Shown: positions 45,926 to 54,422 of the stretch, in pieces
How the letters are laid out: each line of letters opens with the position of its first letter
Position numbering within the stretch: the first letter of the stretch is position 1
NCBI GenBank assembly: GCA_017509715.1
Contig: JAFWOU010000004.1
Location: 118,323-182,322 of the forward strand
DNA from: Paludibacteraceae bacterium
Lineage (GTDB): Bacteria; Bacteroidota; Bacteroidia; Bacteroidales; Paludibacteraceae
Direction: 5' to 3'
DNA: 64,000 bases
Made by a program: the position numbers and the translations under genes
The notes under the pieces: model-generated
Databases searched by the model: none
Told to the model about the DNA's origin: nothing
The model's input: only the letters and a program-made list of their open reading frames with translations

Positions 45926-46269
45926 CTTTTCTTGGTGTATTTAGCTTTGACAATCTCGTACGAATTGCGGATGAGGTCACGTGTCAAGTAGTCCGGCGAA
46001 GAATGCGGGTCAAGACCTATCCAGTGCTTTGGCGATTCGTTATAGGGGTTGCCGACACAATCGTATTGCGCTTTCAGTTCATCGATCCGTTCGGGCTGGC
46101 ACTTGAGCGAAATGACCTGAAAATCATTCAGATCGAAGAAACAGAACATGTGTCCGCAGACATAGAAAACCAGCACTCCTTCGCCATTCTTGAACTTGAC
46201 AAAAGGCAATTTCTCCTCTACGTCCGAGCCTAACGAAAGGCAGAAATCCTGTATCTCTTCAACGTTCAT
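45922..46269 (-). CDS. MmcQ/YjbR family protein
   Basis: The start is set at [20 protein letters not shown] (115 residues). The long upstream frame crosses the flavoprotein gene and is rejected. [39 protein letters not shown] and [16 protein letters not shown] are typical of the MmcQ/YjbR (CyaY-like fold) family, whose function is unknown but may involve nucleic-acid binding. Confidence 0.88.
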   Translation of the reverse strand: MNVEEIQDFCLSLGSDVEEKLPFVKFKNGEGVLVFYVCGHMFCFFDLNDFQVISLKCQPERIDELKAQYDCVGNPYNESPKHWIGLDPHSSPDYLTRDLIRNSYEIVKAKYTKKR

Positions 46270-46271
46270 GA

Positions 46272-46937
46272 TTATTGCTCTTTGGCTTTCTCGACAAGGC
46301 GTTTGCCGAGGTCGTGGGCGTTCTGCAAGTCGATCGCAAAATGCTCGTCGCGGTAACGACGTTTGTCTTCCTCGGAGAAGTACGTAAAGGCATACTTGGA
46401 ATAGTCGTTGAACTGGTATGTGTAGCAGGCACAAAGCATCTCCGAGTGACCGAAATTTTCCCTAAGGTTTTCAACTGTTCTGCCCAATAATGTCGGATAT
46501 TTCCACTCATCAAGTGCCTGTTCAGGAATGTTCATAGTGTAGATTACTGCCGTTTGTTTCTCATCAATGGGGCGTCTGCGGTTTCCGTTCTCGTCGATAT
46601 CGTATGAGAAATTAGGAAACATCCATCGTTCAATGAACGAGCGTGCAGCCCCTGACGGATAACTGAAATACACGGGTGAGCCGATCACAACCACCTGCGA
46701 TTCGTGGGCTTTCTCCAGAACGGGACGCAGGTCATCCTTGATGGCACACACACCGTCCGTTTTGGCATTCTTCAACTGGCAGGCAAAACAACTCTTGCAG
46801 CCCTTGTAATCAATGTCATAGAGATTGATCAACTCCACATCTGCTCCTGCTTCCTGTGCGCCCTTCATGGCGCTCTCCAACATCTGCGCGGTATTTTTGT
46901 TCTTGCGCGGAGAACCATTGATAAAAAGTGCTTTCAT
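46272..46937 (-). CDS. Flavodoxin-family NAD(P)H-dependent reductase with Cys cluster (iron-sulfur flavoprotein-like)
   Basis: The protein has 221 residues. The FMN phosphate loop is FINGSPRKNKNTAQML. A compact Cys cluster, GCKSCFACQLKNAKTDGVC, has the spacing used by iron-sulfur flavoproteins to hold a [4Fe-4S] centre. VVVIGSPVYFSYPSGAARSF is the second flavin loop. It probably reduces small electrophiles or carries electrons, consistent with the oxidative-stress nature of the array. Confidence 0.88.
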   Translation of the reverse strand: MKALFINGSPRKNKNTAQMLESAMKGAQEAGADVELINLYDIDYKGCKSCFACQLKNAKTDGVCAIKDDLRPVLEKAHESQVVVIGSPVYFSYPSGAARSFIERWMFPNFSYDIDENGNRRRPIDEKQTAVIYTMNIPEQALDEWKYPTLLGRTVENLRENFGHSEMLCACYTYQFNDYSKYAFTYFSEEDKRRYRDEHFAIDLQNAHDLGKRLVEKAKEQ

Positions 46938-46946
46938 ATCTAAAAC

Positions 46947-47225
46947 TCAAAATTCAAATCGTTCCAACTTCATTTGTCCGCAAGCCTCTATCTCGGCTAC
47001 GTATTTCTTGAACTCCGGCGTCTCGGCATGAGCCTTGAGCGAAGCGTCATCTTTCCATGTCTCGCAGAACATGAAAACGTCCGAGCGGGTCGCGCTCTGG
47101 AACACATCATAAGCGATGCACCCGGCATGATTACGGGATTTCTCGGTCAAAGCTACTGCAGCACGCAGAGCGTCCTTGTACTTTGCCGCGTCTGCGGCCT
47201 GAAAAAAGCAATTTAAGCGTATCAT
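46947..47225 (-). CDS. Antibiotic biosynthesis monooxygenase (ABM) domain protein
   Basis: The protein has 92 residues and a single dimeric alpha/beta-barrel domain. MIRLNCFFQAADAAKYKDAL, HAGCIAYDVFQSATRSDVFM, and FCETWKDDASLKAHAETPEF match the ABM/YgiN family, including the ETW motif and the conserved His. YgiN-like proteins act on quinols. It begins 18 bp after the Txe gene. Confidence 0.9.
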   Translation of the reverse strand: MIRLNCFFQAADAAKYKDALRAAVALTEKSRNHAGCIAYDVFQSATRSDVFMFCETWKDDASLKAHAETPEFKKYVAEIEACGQMKLERFEF

Positions 47226-47243
47226 AATTAGTTTGTATTTAGT

Positions 47244-47531
47244 TTATCTCTTTCGTCTCTTTTGTCCCATCCGGTCGTAGTGGTTCCACATTTCCCAAAT
47301 GAGTATTTCTTGCTTCTCTTCGTCTATCTGGTACACCAGCCGGTGCTTGGCATTTATGCGCCGGATATAAAAGATGTCGCCATCGTTCACTTTCTCCAGT
47401 CCACCACCGCCATTGGAGTACGGGTCACGCTTTATTTCTTCCACGATTGTCATCGCGGTCTCTGCGTACGGACTCCGGCTGACTTTCACCCGATCCTTTT
47501 CGCCTCCTTTGGTGTATTGAATAGTGTACAT
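47244..47531 (-). CDS. Txe/YoeB family mRNA-interferase-like toxin without an evident antitoxin
   Basis: The protein has 95 residues in a RelE/YoeB fold: IVEEIKRDPYSNGGGGLEKV, then IRRINAKHRLVYQI with the conserved Arg-Arg-Ile-x-x-x-His core, and a C-terminal MWNHYDRM replacing the usual SxxxHY. No YefM-like antitoxin lies next to it. It is the first intact gene of the array. A four-codon frame (MDNY, stop) ends directly at its ATG (TAGATG). Confidence 0.82.
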   Translation of the reverse strand: MYTIQYTKGGEKDRVKVSRSPYAETAMTIVEEIKRDPYSNGGGGLEKVNDGDIFYIRRINAKHRLVYQIDEEKQEILIWEMWNHYDRMGQKRRKR

Positions 47532-48050
47532 CTAATAGTTATCCATTGATCTTCAAAAATCGATACTTTTGACTTTTTACCCGGAGCGTCCTTCCATTGA
47601 ATTGGAAGGAGCGGCTTCCGCCAAGGATGGTAAATATATTCCAATCAGCTCTTCCATAACGCGTGTAATATTGTTCTTCAATTAGGGTTCCCGCAGATTT
47701 TAATCTATGTGATTATGCGGACAGGGCATGGGGTTAAATTAGCCAATCAAGGTAATTATCGGGAGTGACGATAGTAGTTTCTTTGATGTCATATGCTTTG
47801 AGAATTTTGAATTCTGCAAATTTTTTGGAGTATAATCCGAAAATTTATATTATTTTTTGGAATACAATCCACAAATTTGTGCTGTTTTATGGAATTGCGG
47901 TATGTGTTAATCCTCTTGTTCCGTTGTGTTTTGTGTTAATCGATTCGTGTATATATATACCTCTCCATATATAAGTCAAAAAAGACCTGAAATCTATCAC
48001 CTCAAAAGCAACTTTTTTTCATTTTTTTGCGGACTTGGGATTAGTATATT
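47532..48050. other. Intergenic region between Txe gene and Wadjet jetD
   Basis: This 519-bp stretch has no convincing gene. It contains a 22-bp copy of the Nudix/exonuclease junction (47537-47558) and a 50-codon frame without ATG that ends FLKING, like the end of the Nudix gene. It also holds a 27-bp AT-rich direct repeat (tttttggagtataatccgaa at 47821 and a variant at 47853). I found no promoter of the TAnnTTTG type for the array. Confidence 0.6.
47537..47558. repeat. 22-bp copy of the Nudix/exonuclease gene junction
   Basis: The sequence agttatccattgatcttcaa, then aa, is identical to 38996-39017, which spans the Nudix stop and the exonuclease start. Here it lies upstream of the Txe gene, where its ATG opens the four-codon frame. 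Confidence 0.85.
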
Positions 48051-48908
48051 TTAACTATAATGTCTCTCAATATATCCCTCCTGATCGTAACATCGATGAT
48101 AGCGATTTATTATTTCGAACAATGGAAAGAGTTTATTATCATGTGGCTTGTAATTTTTAAATTTGACATATTGGGCGTTGTATCGTTCTAAACTGCCGTT
48201 GGCAATGCGAAACTCTATATCATCAGGGATGAAAAATGATGCACGTGCGCCAAGATATCTGTAAAACTCAGATTCATAGATGTGTATTCCTGCTAAATCG
48301 AAGTCTCCGAAATGCAGATACATATTGGGTATTTGTATAAGCCATTGACGCAAGTCTGTCGATTGAGGATAGCGAGAGACAAAGAGCAATGGTTGATTTG
48401 CAGGGAATAACTGTCTTTGTTCTCTAATACGACGGAAGTTTTCCATATTTTCTACACCAACGACCAACACATTGTTAGGAATAGAAAAATGCTCCCAATC
48501 AGCAACAAACAACATCGTCCCCTCATCAGGTGCTATAATAATCTTTTTATCTCCTAATTTTGCAGGAATAGGCTCGATACTATTCACCATAAATCCAGGA
48601 CAAGAACGGAGCATGACAGATTTGGAATTCCCCGAATCAGCCGCAAGTTCAGCTCGTGAAGAGGCTATGGAAATATCGTCATTGCTCCAATCGAAACCGC
48701 GTAGTTCTTCAAAATGATGCTCTAAAAACATTTGCAGATTAGTCGCATCATGAGCGTAAATCGTCTTACGGCTACGATTGATTTTGGCAGTTACCAATTG
48801 TTCATCCATGAGCATCTGCAGCAACTCATTATTGATCGCCGACCATGCAAGCGTTTCTCCACCTAACAAGGCTCGCAAATTACGTATTTGTTTCAGCGTC
48901 AGACTCAT
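48051..48908 (-). CDS. jetD: Wadjet nuclease subunit JetD (DUF2220/Toprim)
   Basis: JetD is the DNA-cleaving subunit of the Wadjet anti-plasmid system. It has 285 residues. The Toprim-like catalytic residues are in VVGVENMENF (Glu153) and HFGDFDLAGIHI (Asp202, Asp204). The N-terminal 70 residues form a winged-helix-like region (SAINNELLQMLMDEQLVTAK). It overlaps jetC by 4 bp and is the last gene of the four-gene operon, as in known Wadjet loci. Family members cut closed circular DNA after SMC-driven extrusion. Confidence 0.92.
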   Translation of the reverse strand: MSLTLKQIRNLRALLGGETLAWSAINNELLQMLMDEQLVTAKINRSRKTIYAHDATNLQMFLEHHFEELRGFDWSNDDISIASSRAELAADSGNSKSVMLRSCPGFMVNSIEPIPAKLGDKKIIIAPDEGTMLFVADWEHFSIPNNVLVVGVENMENFRRIREQRQLFPANQPLLFVSRYPQSTDLRQWLIQIPNMYLHFGDFDLAGIHIYESEFYRYLGARASFFIPDDIEFRIANGSLERYNAQYVKFKNYKPHDNKLFPLFEIINRYHRCYDQEGYIERHYS

Positions 48909-51900
48909 TCTGTAATATGTTTAAGCAAACGGTGTACCTTTGTCTCTGACTTCTCGTTTTTATCAAGCATATAGGTGTACTTGTAATCGTATGAGTTGTT
49001 CGACTCTGGAGATGAATTGATGAGATAGATATTGCGTTGATTTGCAAATTGCAGAATGCCACGTATATTGGTAGAATGCAACTTACCTATCTCATCCATC
49101 ATACAATGAATAATAAACTCTTGATTACGATTACGAGAGGCATTCTTCTTGAAGACATTGATTAACATGATGTTTATCATTGCTTTTACAAGAATATCTG
49201 TTCCATCAGATCCGACGTTATTGATACGCTCCACCCATCCGGTGTCTTGGTCATTCTCTTTTACTCTAAACTGTAGGTTGAAAGTATCTGATAACGTCAA
49301 CTGCTGTTTATTTGGCTCTTTTTGTAGCTGCTTCATAAAGCGCAAAAGGTAGTCCACCGCTTTCCGATTAACATCGTCTTTATTCCCCGCAGAGAATAAG
49401 TTCGATGCGCCAAGGTTGAAGTCTTGTTCGTCCGTAAAGTCTTTGATTTTCTGCAATAAGCGCATCATGCTATCATCCGATTGCTCTGTCCGAAGTTCAA
49501 TGCTCTTGATAACACCTGCAAAATTACGCTCTACGAAATCTCTATTGATTTCACGAATAACTTTTTCTATCTCAGACTGATGCGTCAGCAAATTACCCAC
49601 CTCACGCGACACAGCTTGCAATATACTTTGATAGTGTTCACTTGTACGCTTTCTATACTCTTCAATTTTGTCTTTCTCTACAAACTCAGACAAACTCAAA
49701 GCGATGTCTATATAATCGCGGTCGTCAAATGGAGTTGTATTGAAATGGAAGATATTATCCGCATTGAAGTGGCCATTGAACGCACGTACTTTTGATTTCA
49801 AATCGTTCTGCTTGCCGTTCTTGGCTTGGAGAGCACCTCTCAACTCAGAAATAATCAGTTGACAAGTCTTAGCTGTCTGGATGCTTCGCTCTTCCTGAAG
49901 ATACATGTCGGATAGCAGATGTTCCACCTCAATAGCAACTCTGTATTGCTCAAGTCCTTCTTTCCACGACTTGATACTTGCATCTAACTTATTCCGCTTC
50001 TCTTGCAATTCATTGAGACGGCCGGTAATACGCCTAATCTTCTCATTGAATTGGCTCTGCAAGTTCTGCATATTATCCTCTAATCCCTTTTTCTCTTGCT
50101 TGATGGCATCTTCCTTGTCAAAGAGTTCTTCCTTTTCGTGGATATATACTAAAACGGTCTTACGTTGAGCATCTATCTTTTTCAACTGTTCATCAATAGC
50201 AGCTATCACGGCGGCCTGTTTGTTGATGATTTCAATATTGGCACCTTGACCTTTCAACTCGGCGTCACGTTCGGTTTCATATTGGCTCTTCTGCTGATTA
50301 TAACGACTTTGCTCCGCAGTAAGCTCTTTCTCCTGCTCCGCACGCAAGTCGTCCAGACGTTTCTTCAACTCTTTGCCTTTTGCGTCAAACGCAGCGTTAA
50401 TCTGCTTTTTCTCCTTTTCCCACAGCGCACGTTTGGCTTCTTTATCAGCCTTTGCCTGTGAATGATTCAATATAACGGCATCAAGTTCTGTCTGGCATTC
50501 CGCTATTTTTGCGTCCCGTTCCTCTTTCTCTTTCTTCTCCAGAGAAGCCAGTTCTGTCTTTTTGTTACGACGGAGTTGTGGAATCTGCTCCAGCCGTACA
50601 CGGTAGTTGGTGATGTCCTGCTGGAGAGGTTTTATCTTCTCTGAAAGTTTGTCATTTATTTTCTTCAGCTCTTGATCCTTAGTCATCAGCAAATCAGAAA
50701 GTTGTTGCTTGATGGCTGCTATCTGTCCGTCCAGTTCTTGACCGCGAGCACGGTAATCATCAGGAGTACGATGAGTCGGCTCAACTTGCGACAAGTCAAG
50801 TTGCACACCGTACAAGGTATTATTGCCTTTGTCGGTCAATACAGGCGCTAAACCTTGCGCATATAGTACGCGCTCCTCGTCAACCACTTTACCTATCGTT
50901 TCTTCCCAAGGCAAGTCACTTTGCGCAAGCCATTCATACAGAGAACCTTTGTAGTTGTTCAATAAGGACGCTATCTTTTGTCGCTCGGCCTCTAAAGTCT
51001 GCAACGTATTGCGTAACTGCTCGTCAGAGCGTTGATATTCGCTTTTTACTTTCCCCTCCTCTAATAGCGCTTGGGCACGCAGACGCTCTATCTCTTGGTC
51101 TTTGGCTGCAATCTTTGCAGGGGCTTCCGTTTCTTCAATATCTAACAGATGCAAGTCAGCTTTGATAGCATCTTTCTCTTCTTTATGAGGTTCCCATGCT
51201 TGCAGGGCTTGCTTCTTCAACTCCAGACTCCTTAACTCTGCTTGAAGTGTTTCAATACGCTGGTCAATCTGAACACATACTGCGTTGTAACGCTTCTCGG
51301 CTTCGTCTAACAGCCCTTGCCTTTCTGTAGCATAAGTATCTCTTTGCTTCTGAACTTCATTGCGGACAAAATTCAGTCGCTCGGTTTGCTGGTTCTTGAA
51401 GGCAGCAAAGTTATTGTCCAATGTGCCTAACAGCAGTTTGTATTTGGCCTCAATGTCCGCATACTGTTTGGTAAGCGCGTCTAAGATAGCCTGTTGCTGT
51501 GTGCGTTCACTCTGCAATCTCGGTTCTGACTCATGCAGCTTCAGCATATCTTCAATTCCCATTTGAGTATACTGTTTACGCTTCTCGCGTATCTTCTTGA
51601 GGTCGCTGTCTTTAGCTCCGATAGCTTGGTCTAATGTGCGTCTCTCCTTTTGGAATTCAGCATCTATTGCTTGCTTTCGCTTCTGCTCGTCTTGAATCTG
51701 TCCGTCTAACTCCTTCAAATCCTCGATAGCAACCGGCAATTTGTCATTTGCATCTTGAACGGCGAAATTGAGTTCACGGATAGAGCGAATTATCTGTTGC
51801 TCATAGGCTATCATCTCACGATAAGCCTCTATAACAGCATGAGCCTGCTGACGCACTAATGGCTCACCATTCTTATCTTTGCGATACCATAATTCAATAT

Positions 51901-52585
51901 CCTCAAATTCGCGTTCAAAGTTAGCAACCTGACTACGATATACGCTTAGTTTGATTGCCTCTTCCTCCTCGCTCTCAGACATTGATTCAATGATGGTTTT
52001 CTTCACAAACTCAGCATCTAACTTGCTGTTAAGAAAAACATTCTGAATACTGCGAGGTATGTTCTGATACCGCGTACTGGACACGAGGGCATATTTAGCG
52101 AACTTGCTCTTGCGGTCACTCGTATTCCCAAACAGGATGTCCCGGTACAGTTGGCAACTATCTACCTGCGGGCTGATGTCAATAAGACCGTACTTCTGAA
52201 TGTTTTGGCGAATCTTGCTCCATTCATTGGGAACGTTACCCGATGCGTCCACAAACCAATCCTTATTGTACGCTGCATCAACAAAGCGGAAAGAGGCGCT
52301 TCCCTGATGTCGAGATACGACTACCGTATATGGTCCTATCTCACGCTGAACCTCATAGATGATATAGGAGTTCGCACTCTCGAAATAGAATCGGTCGAAC
52401 GGCTCTTGCCCTTGCTTGATGCCAAGATGCTGCTTGTCGGCATTATAGAAGAACAGCAATGCACGAAGGATGGTACTCTTGCCGGTACCTTGTGTGCCGT
52501 TAAAATGCACATTACCGTCCAGCAGGATTTCCGTATAGCGAATATGAGCGCTATTGATAAATATGATTTTATTCAGGTATCTCAT
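48905..52585 (-). CDS. jetC: Wadjet SMC-like ATPase JetC
   Basis: This is the MukB/SMC-type motor of Wadjet, which extrudes DNA loops. It has 1226 residues. The Walker A is GTQGTGKST (residues 30-38). Long Glu/Lys/Gln-rich coiled coils cover about 240-990 with a break near 560-600 (hinge region). Near the C-terminus are the signature NVGSDGTDILVKAMINI and the Walker B region EFIIHCMMDEIGKLHS. It overlaps jetB by 17 bp. Confidence 0.94.
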   Translation of the reverse strand: MRYLNKIIFINSAHIRYTEILLDGNVHFNGTQGTGKSTILRALLFFYNADKQHLGIKQGQEPFDRFYFESANSYIIYEVQREIGPYTVVVSRHQGSASFRFVDAAYNKDWFVDASGNVPNEWSKIRQNIQKYGLIDISPQVDSCQLYRDILFGNTSDRKSKFAKYALVSSTRYQNIPRSIQNVFLNSKLDAEFVKKTIIESMSESEEEEAIKLSVYRSQVANFEREFEDIELWYRKDKNGEPLVRQQAHAVIEAYREMIAYEQQIIRSIRELNFAVQDANDKLPVAIEDLKELDGQIQDEQKRKQAIDAEFQKERRTLDQAIGAKDSDLKKIREKRKQYTQMGIEDMLKLHESEPRLQSERTQQQAILDALTKQYADIEAKYKLLLGTLDNNFAAFKNQQTERLNFVRNEVQKQRDTYATERQGLLDEAEKRYNAVCVQIDQRIETLQAELRSLELKKQALQAWEPHKEEKDAIKADLHLLDIEETEAPAKIAAKDQEIERLRAQALLEEGKVKSEYQRSDEQLRNTLQTLEAERQKIASLLNNYKGSLYEWLAQSDLPWEETIGKVVDEERVLYAQGLAPVLTDKGNNTLYGVQLDLSQVEPTHRTPDDYRARGQELDGQIAAIKQQLSDLLMTKDQELKKINDKLSEKIKPLQQDITNYRVRLEQIPQLRRNKKTELASLEKKEKEERDAKIAECQTELDAVILNHSQAKADKEAKRALWEKEKKQINAAFDAKGKELKKRLDDLRAEQEKELTAEQSRYNQQKSQYETERDAELKGQGANIEIINKQAAVIAAIDEQLKKIDAQRKTVLVYIHEKEELFDKEDAIKQEKKGLEDNMQNLQSQFNEKIRRITGRLNELQEKRNKLDASIKSWKEGLEQYRVAIEVEHLLSDMYLQEERSIQTAKTCQLIISELRGALQAKNGKQNDLKSKVRAFNGHFNADNIFHFNTTPFDDRDYIDIALSLSEFVEKDKIEEYRKRTSEHYQSILQAVSREVGNLLTHQSEIEKVIREINRDFVERNFAGVIKSIELRTEQSDDSMMRLLQKIKDFTDEQDFNLGASNLFSAGNKDDVNRKAVDYLLRFMKQLQKEPNKQQLTLSDTFNLQFRVKENDQDTGWVERINNVGSDGTDILVKAMINIMLINVFKKNASRNRNQEFIIHCMMDEIGKLHSTNIRGILQFANQRNIYLINSSPESNNSYDYKYTYMLDKNEKSETKVHRLLKHITE

Positions 52586-53120
52586 CTTCGTTATAGATAG
52601 TTATAAGGTTCACCAAATCTTCTGCGTATCGGAATGCCGAAGTAATCTTATAGGTAGCAGATTCTTCCTCAATCTGCTCTGCAAATCCCATTGATTCCAG
52701 CTCACCAACCAGTTTGTCCACTTTCTCCGCCCATGACTTCTGCTGCGAGAAAAGGTGTCTTGCCTTATCTTTCAGCTCCGCCTCCATCTCAATCTTATTC
52801 ACGATTTGCGACTTGTTGAATTGGTAGCCGACGGAGAACGATGGATCCATATTCTTGAAGAAATCCAAGTAGTCAATCCATTTGCAAAAAGCTTCCAGTC
52901 GTCTCTCGATATCCACTTTGCTGTCATTGATGGTGGAGAAATAGTAGTATCCGTTACCACTCTCCAGACGAAATCCTATCTGCTGAAAGTATTCAGCATA
53001 AGCATCATAATTCTCCTCTACGTCCTGGTAGAGGTGTCTAACGTCTGCTTTTGTGCTATCCACGGCAAGGAAGCCACCGCGAATAAGACGCTCATAAATG
53101 GCTTGTGTATTATTTAGCAT
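52569..53120 (-). CDS. jetB: Wadjet subunit JetB (MukE/MksE-like)
   Basis: The protein has 183 residues. The start IYERLIRGGFLAVDSTKADV, then YFQQIGFRLESGNGYYYFST and a C-terminal winged helix (LVGELESMGFAEQIEEESAT), resembles the MukE-type kite subunit of bacterial condensins. It sits between jetA and jetC and overlaps both. Confidence 0.9.
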   Translation of the reverse strand: MLNNTQAIYERLIRGGFLAVDSTKADVRHLYQDVEENYDAYAEYFQQIGFRLESGNGYYYFSTINDSKVDIERRLEAFCKWIDYLDFFKNMDPSFSVGYQFNKSQIVNKIEMEAELKDKARHLFSQQKSWAEKVDKLVGELESMGFAEQIEEESATYKITSAFRYAEDLVNLITIYNEDEIPE

Positions 53121-54309
53121 AAATCAAAGGATATTCAAGGTCTTCGTATTGTACATACTTGTCTGTTATCTTGCATTCTTCCGGGTGTTGAACCGCCAAC
53201 AAGCAGAATAGTCCTGCATGTTGCTCGATGGTTCGTTCTTGCTTGTAGTCGTACGAGAGCAAGAACGAAAACAGGTCTTTACTTCCAGCCCGGAAAGCGT
53301 TCCATACTTCTTGCGGGTCGATTTCATTGAGCGGTTCCACTCTCTCTTGCAGGTCTTCAGCGGTAAGTGCTGGAGCAGACGTCCGGGACTTGCGGATTAT
53401 ACCTTCCCGCAATCCCACCTTGCGAATAAGTGCCGCCATCTCTTCACTGCTCTGCAAAGTCTCAAGAGATAAGCGCATTCTGTTGTATTGCCTGTTCTCC
53501 ATCCAAACAGGACTGATACCTGCTACCACTTGACGAATATTCGTGCTGTCTTCAATCGTCAACTGAGTACGCAAATACTTCAAGCGCCTAATCTTCTTAA
53601 TGAATTGATTTTGCTTCTCAATGAGATGGATATATTCAATAATCTGTTTTTCTATGGAAAGCAAACTATAGTGAGCATCTGTGAAATCATAACGCACATC
53701 CGCAATGGTGCTTGCCATTTGCGGGTTGGAATGCAACGCAAAGAAAGCTTTGTCCGTCTCTATCAATTTCTCACACTCTCGAATAAGCGTACGAATACTC
53801 TCTTTCTTCTCGTCCAGATTCTTTAGCTTCTGGATTTTGATGTCATAGTTCGGCTCTTGTTTGTAAGCGGTATCAACATTACGTTTCAAGTCAATCACGT
53901 TACGCAATGTTCTTAAACCTGTATCACGAAGCTTTTTACGAACAATAGAAAGGTAATGGAATTTGCGATTTTCGTTAGTCTCTTGTAAAAAATAAGTGAT
54001 ATTTTCTTGCAGAGAGTCTATACACTCTTTAACGCTTGCTACATTGATTTCTTCGTTAACGTCTAATACGTCTTCAAAGAATTTCAAATACACATCCTCC
54101 AGTTCTATAAAATTGCCACTCTCATGAATAACGCCATTTTCAATCAAGTATTGAATGCGATCCTTGCGATAATCAACCATCACCATCGCCATGTCGGTAG
54201 AGAAGACATGCGTCTTGCGGTCTTTGAAGATAGACTGCAATAAGTCTTTTTCCCTATTAATACACTTAACAAGGTCATCAAAAGTCCGAAAATGCAATTG
54301 ATTCTCCAT
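53110..54309 (-). CDS. jetA: Wadjet subunit JetA (MukF/MksF-like kleisin)
   Basis: The protein has 399 residues, helical throughout. The N-terminal winged helix (VFSTDMAMVMVDYRKDRIQY) is followed by helical bundles and a C-terminal segment (LLSYDYKQERTIEQHAGLFC) as expected of the kleisin in Wadjet. Its stop overlaps the jetB start by 11 bp. No strong promoter is visible in the 99-bp gap before it, so it may be read from the AlbA_2 gene. Confidence 0.88.
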   Translation of the reverse strand: MENQLHFRTFDDLVKCINREKDLLQSIFKDRKTHVFSTDMAMVMVDYRKDRIQYLIENGVIHESGNFIELEDVYLKFFEDVLDVNEEINVASVKECIDSLQENITYFLQETNENRKFHYLSIVRKKLRDTGLRTLRNVIDLKRNVDTAYKQEPNYDIKIQKLKNLDEKKESIRTLIRECEKLIETDKAFFALHSNPQMASTIADVRYDFTDAHYSLLSIEKQIIEYIHLIEKQNQFIKKIRRLKYLRTQLTIEDSTNIRQVVAGISPVWMENRQYNRMRLSLETLQSSEEMAALIRKVGLREGIIRKSRTSAPALTAEDLQERVEPLNEIDPQEVWNAFRAGSKDLFSFLLSYDYKQERTIEQHAGLFCLLAVQHPEECKITDKYVQYEDLEYPLIYAK

Positions 54310-54366
54310 GGTTGTTATATTATTAGCAATCTAATTTTTCTAAGGGATTTTATTTCTCGCTCTTCT

Positions 54367-54422
54367 CCCGCTCATCGCTCGGTCATCGGTCGGTGGGGAC
54401 AGATGATGCTATTTTTCGATTA
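54367..54422. repeat. Direct repeat at 3' end of AlbA_2 gene, copy 1
   Basis: The stretch from cccgctcatcgctcgg to gatgctatttttcgattatc recurs at 55829-55880 after the Fic/wHTH remnant. Both copies start within the last codons (IIEK) of a winged-helix gene. Confidence 0.75.

Noticed and set aside
39742..47531. Integron-like cassette array
   Set aside because: Small single-gene units suggest it, but no attC-type inverted repeats or integrase are visible and junctions are ATGA overlaps.
47585..47665. 26-codon frame MEELIGIY... upstream of Txe as an antitoxin
   Set aside because: No antitoxin features, too short, and interrupted by the borrowed junction sequence.
47821..47879. CRISPR-like repeat
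   Set aside because: Only two imperfect AT-rich copies 32 bp apart; too few and too degenerate.
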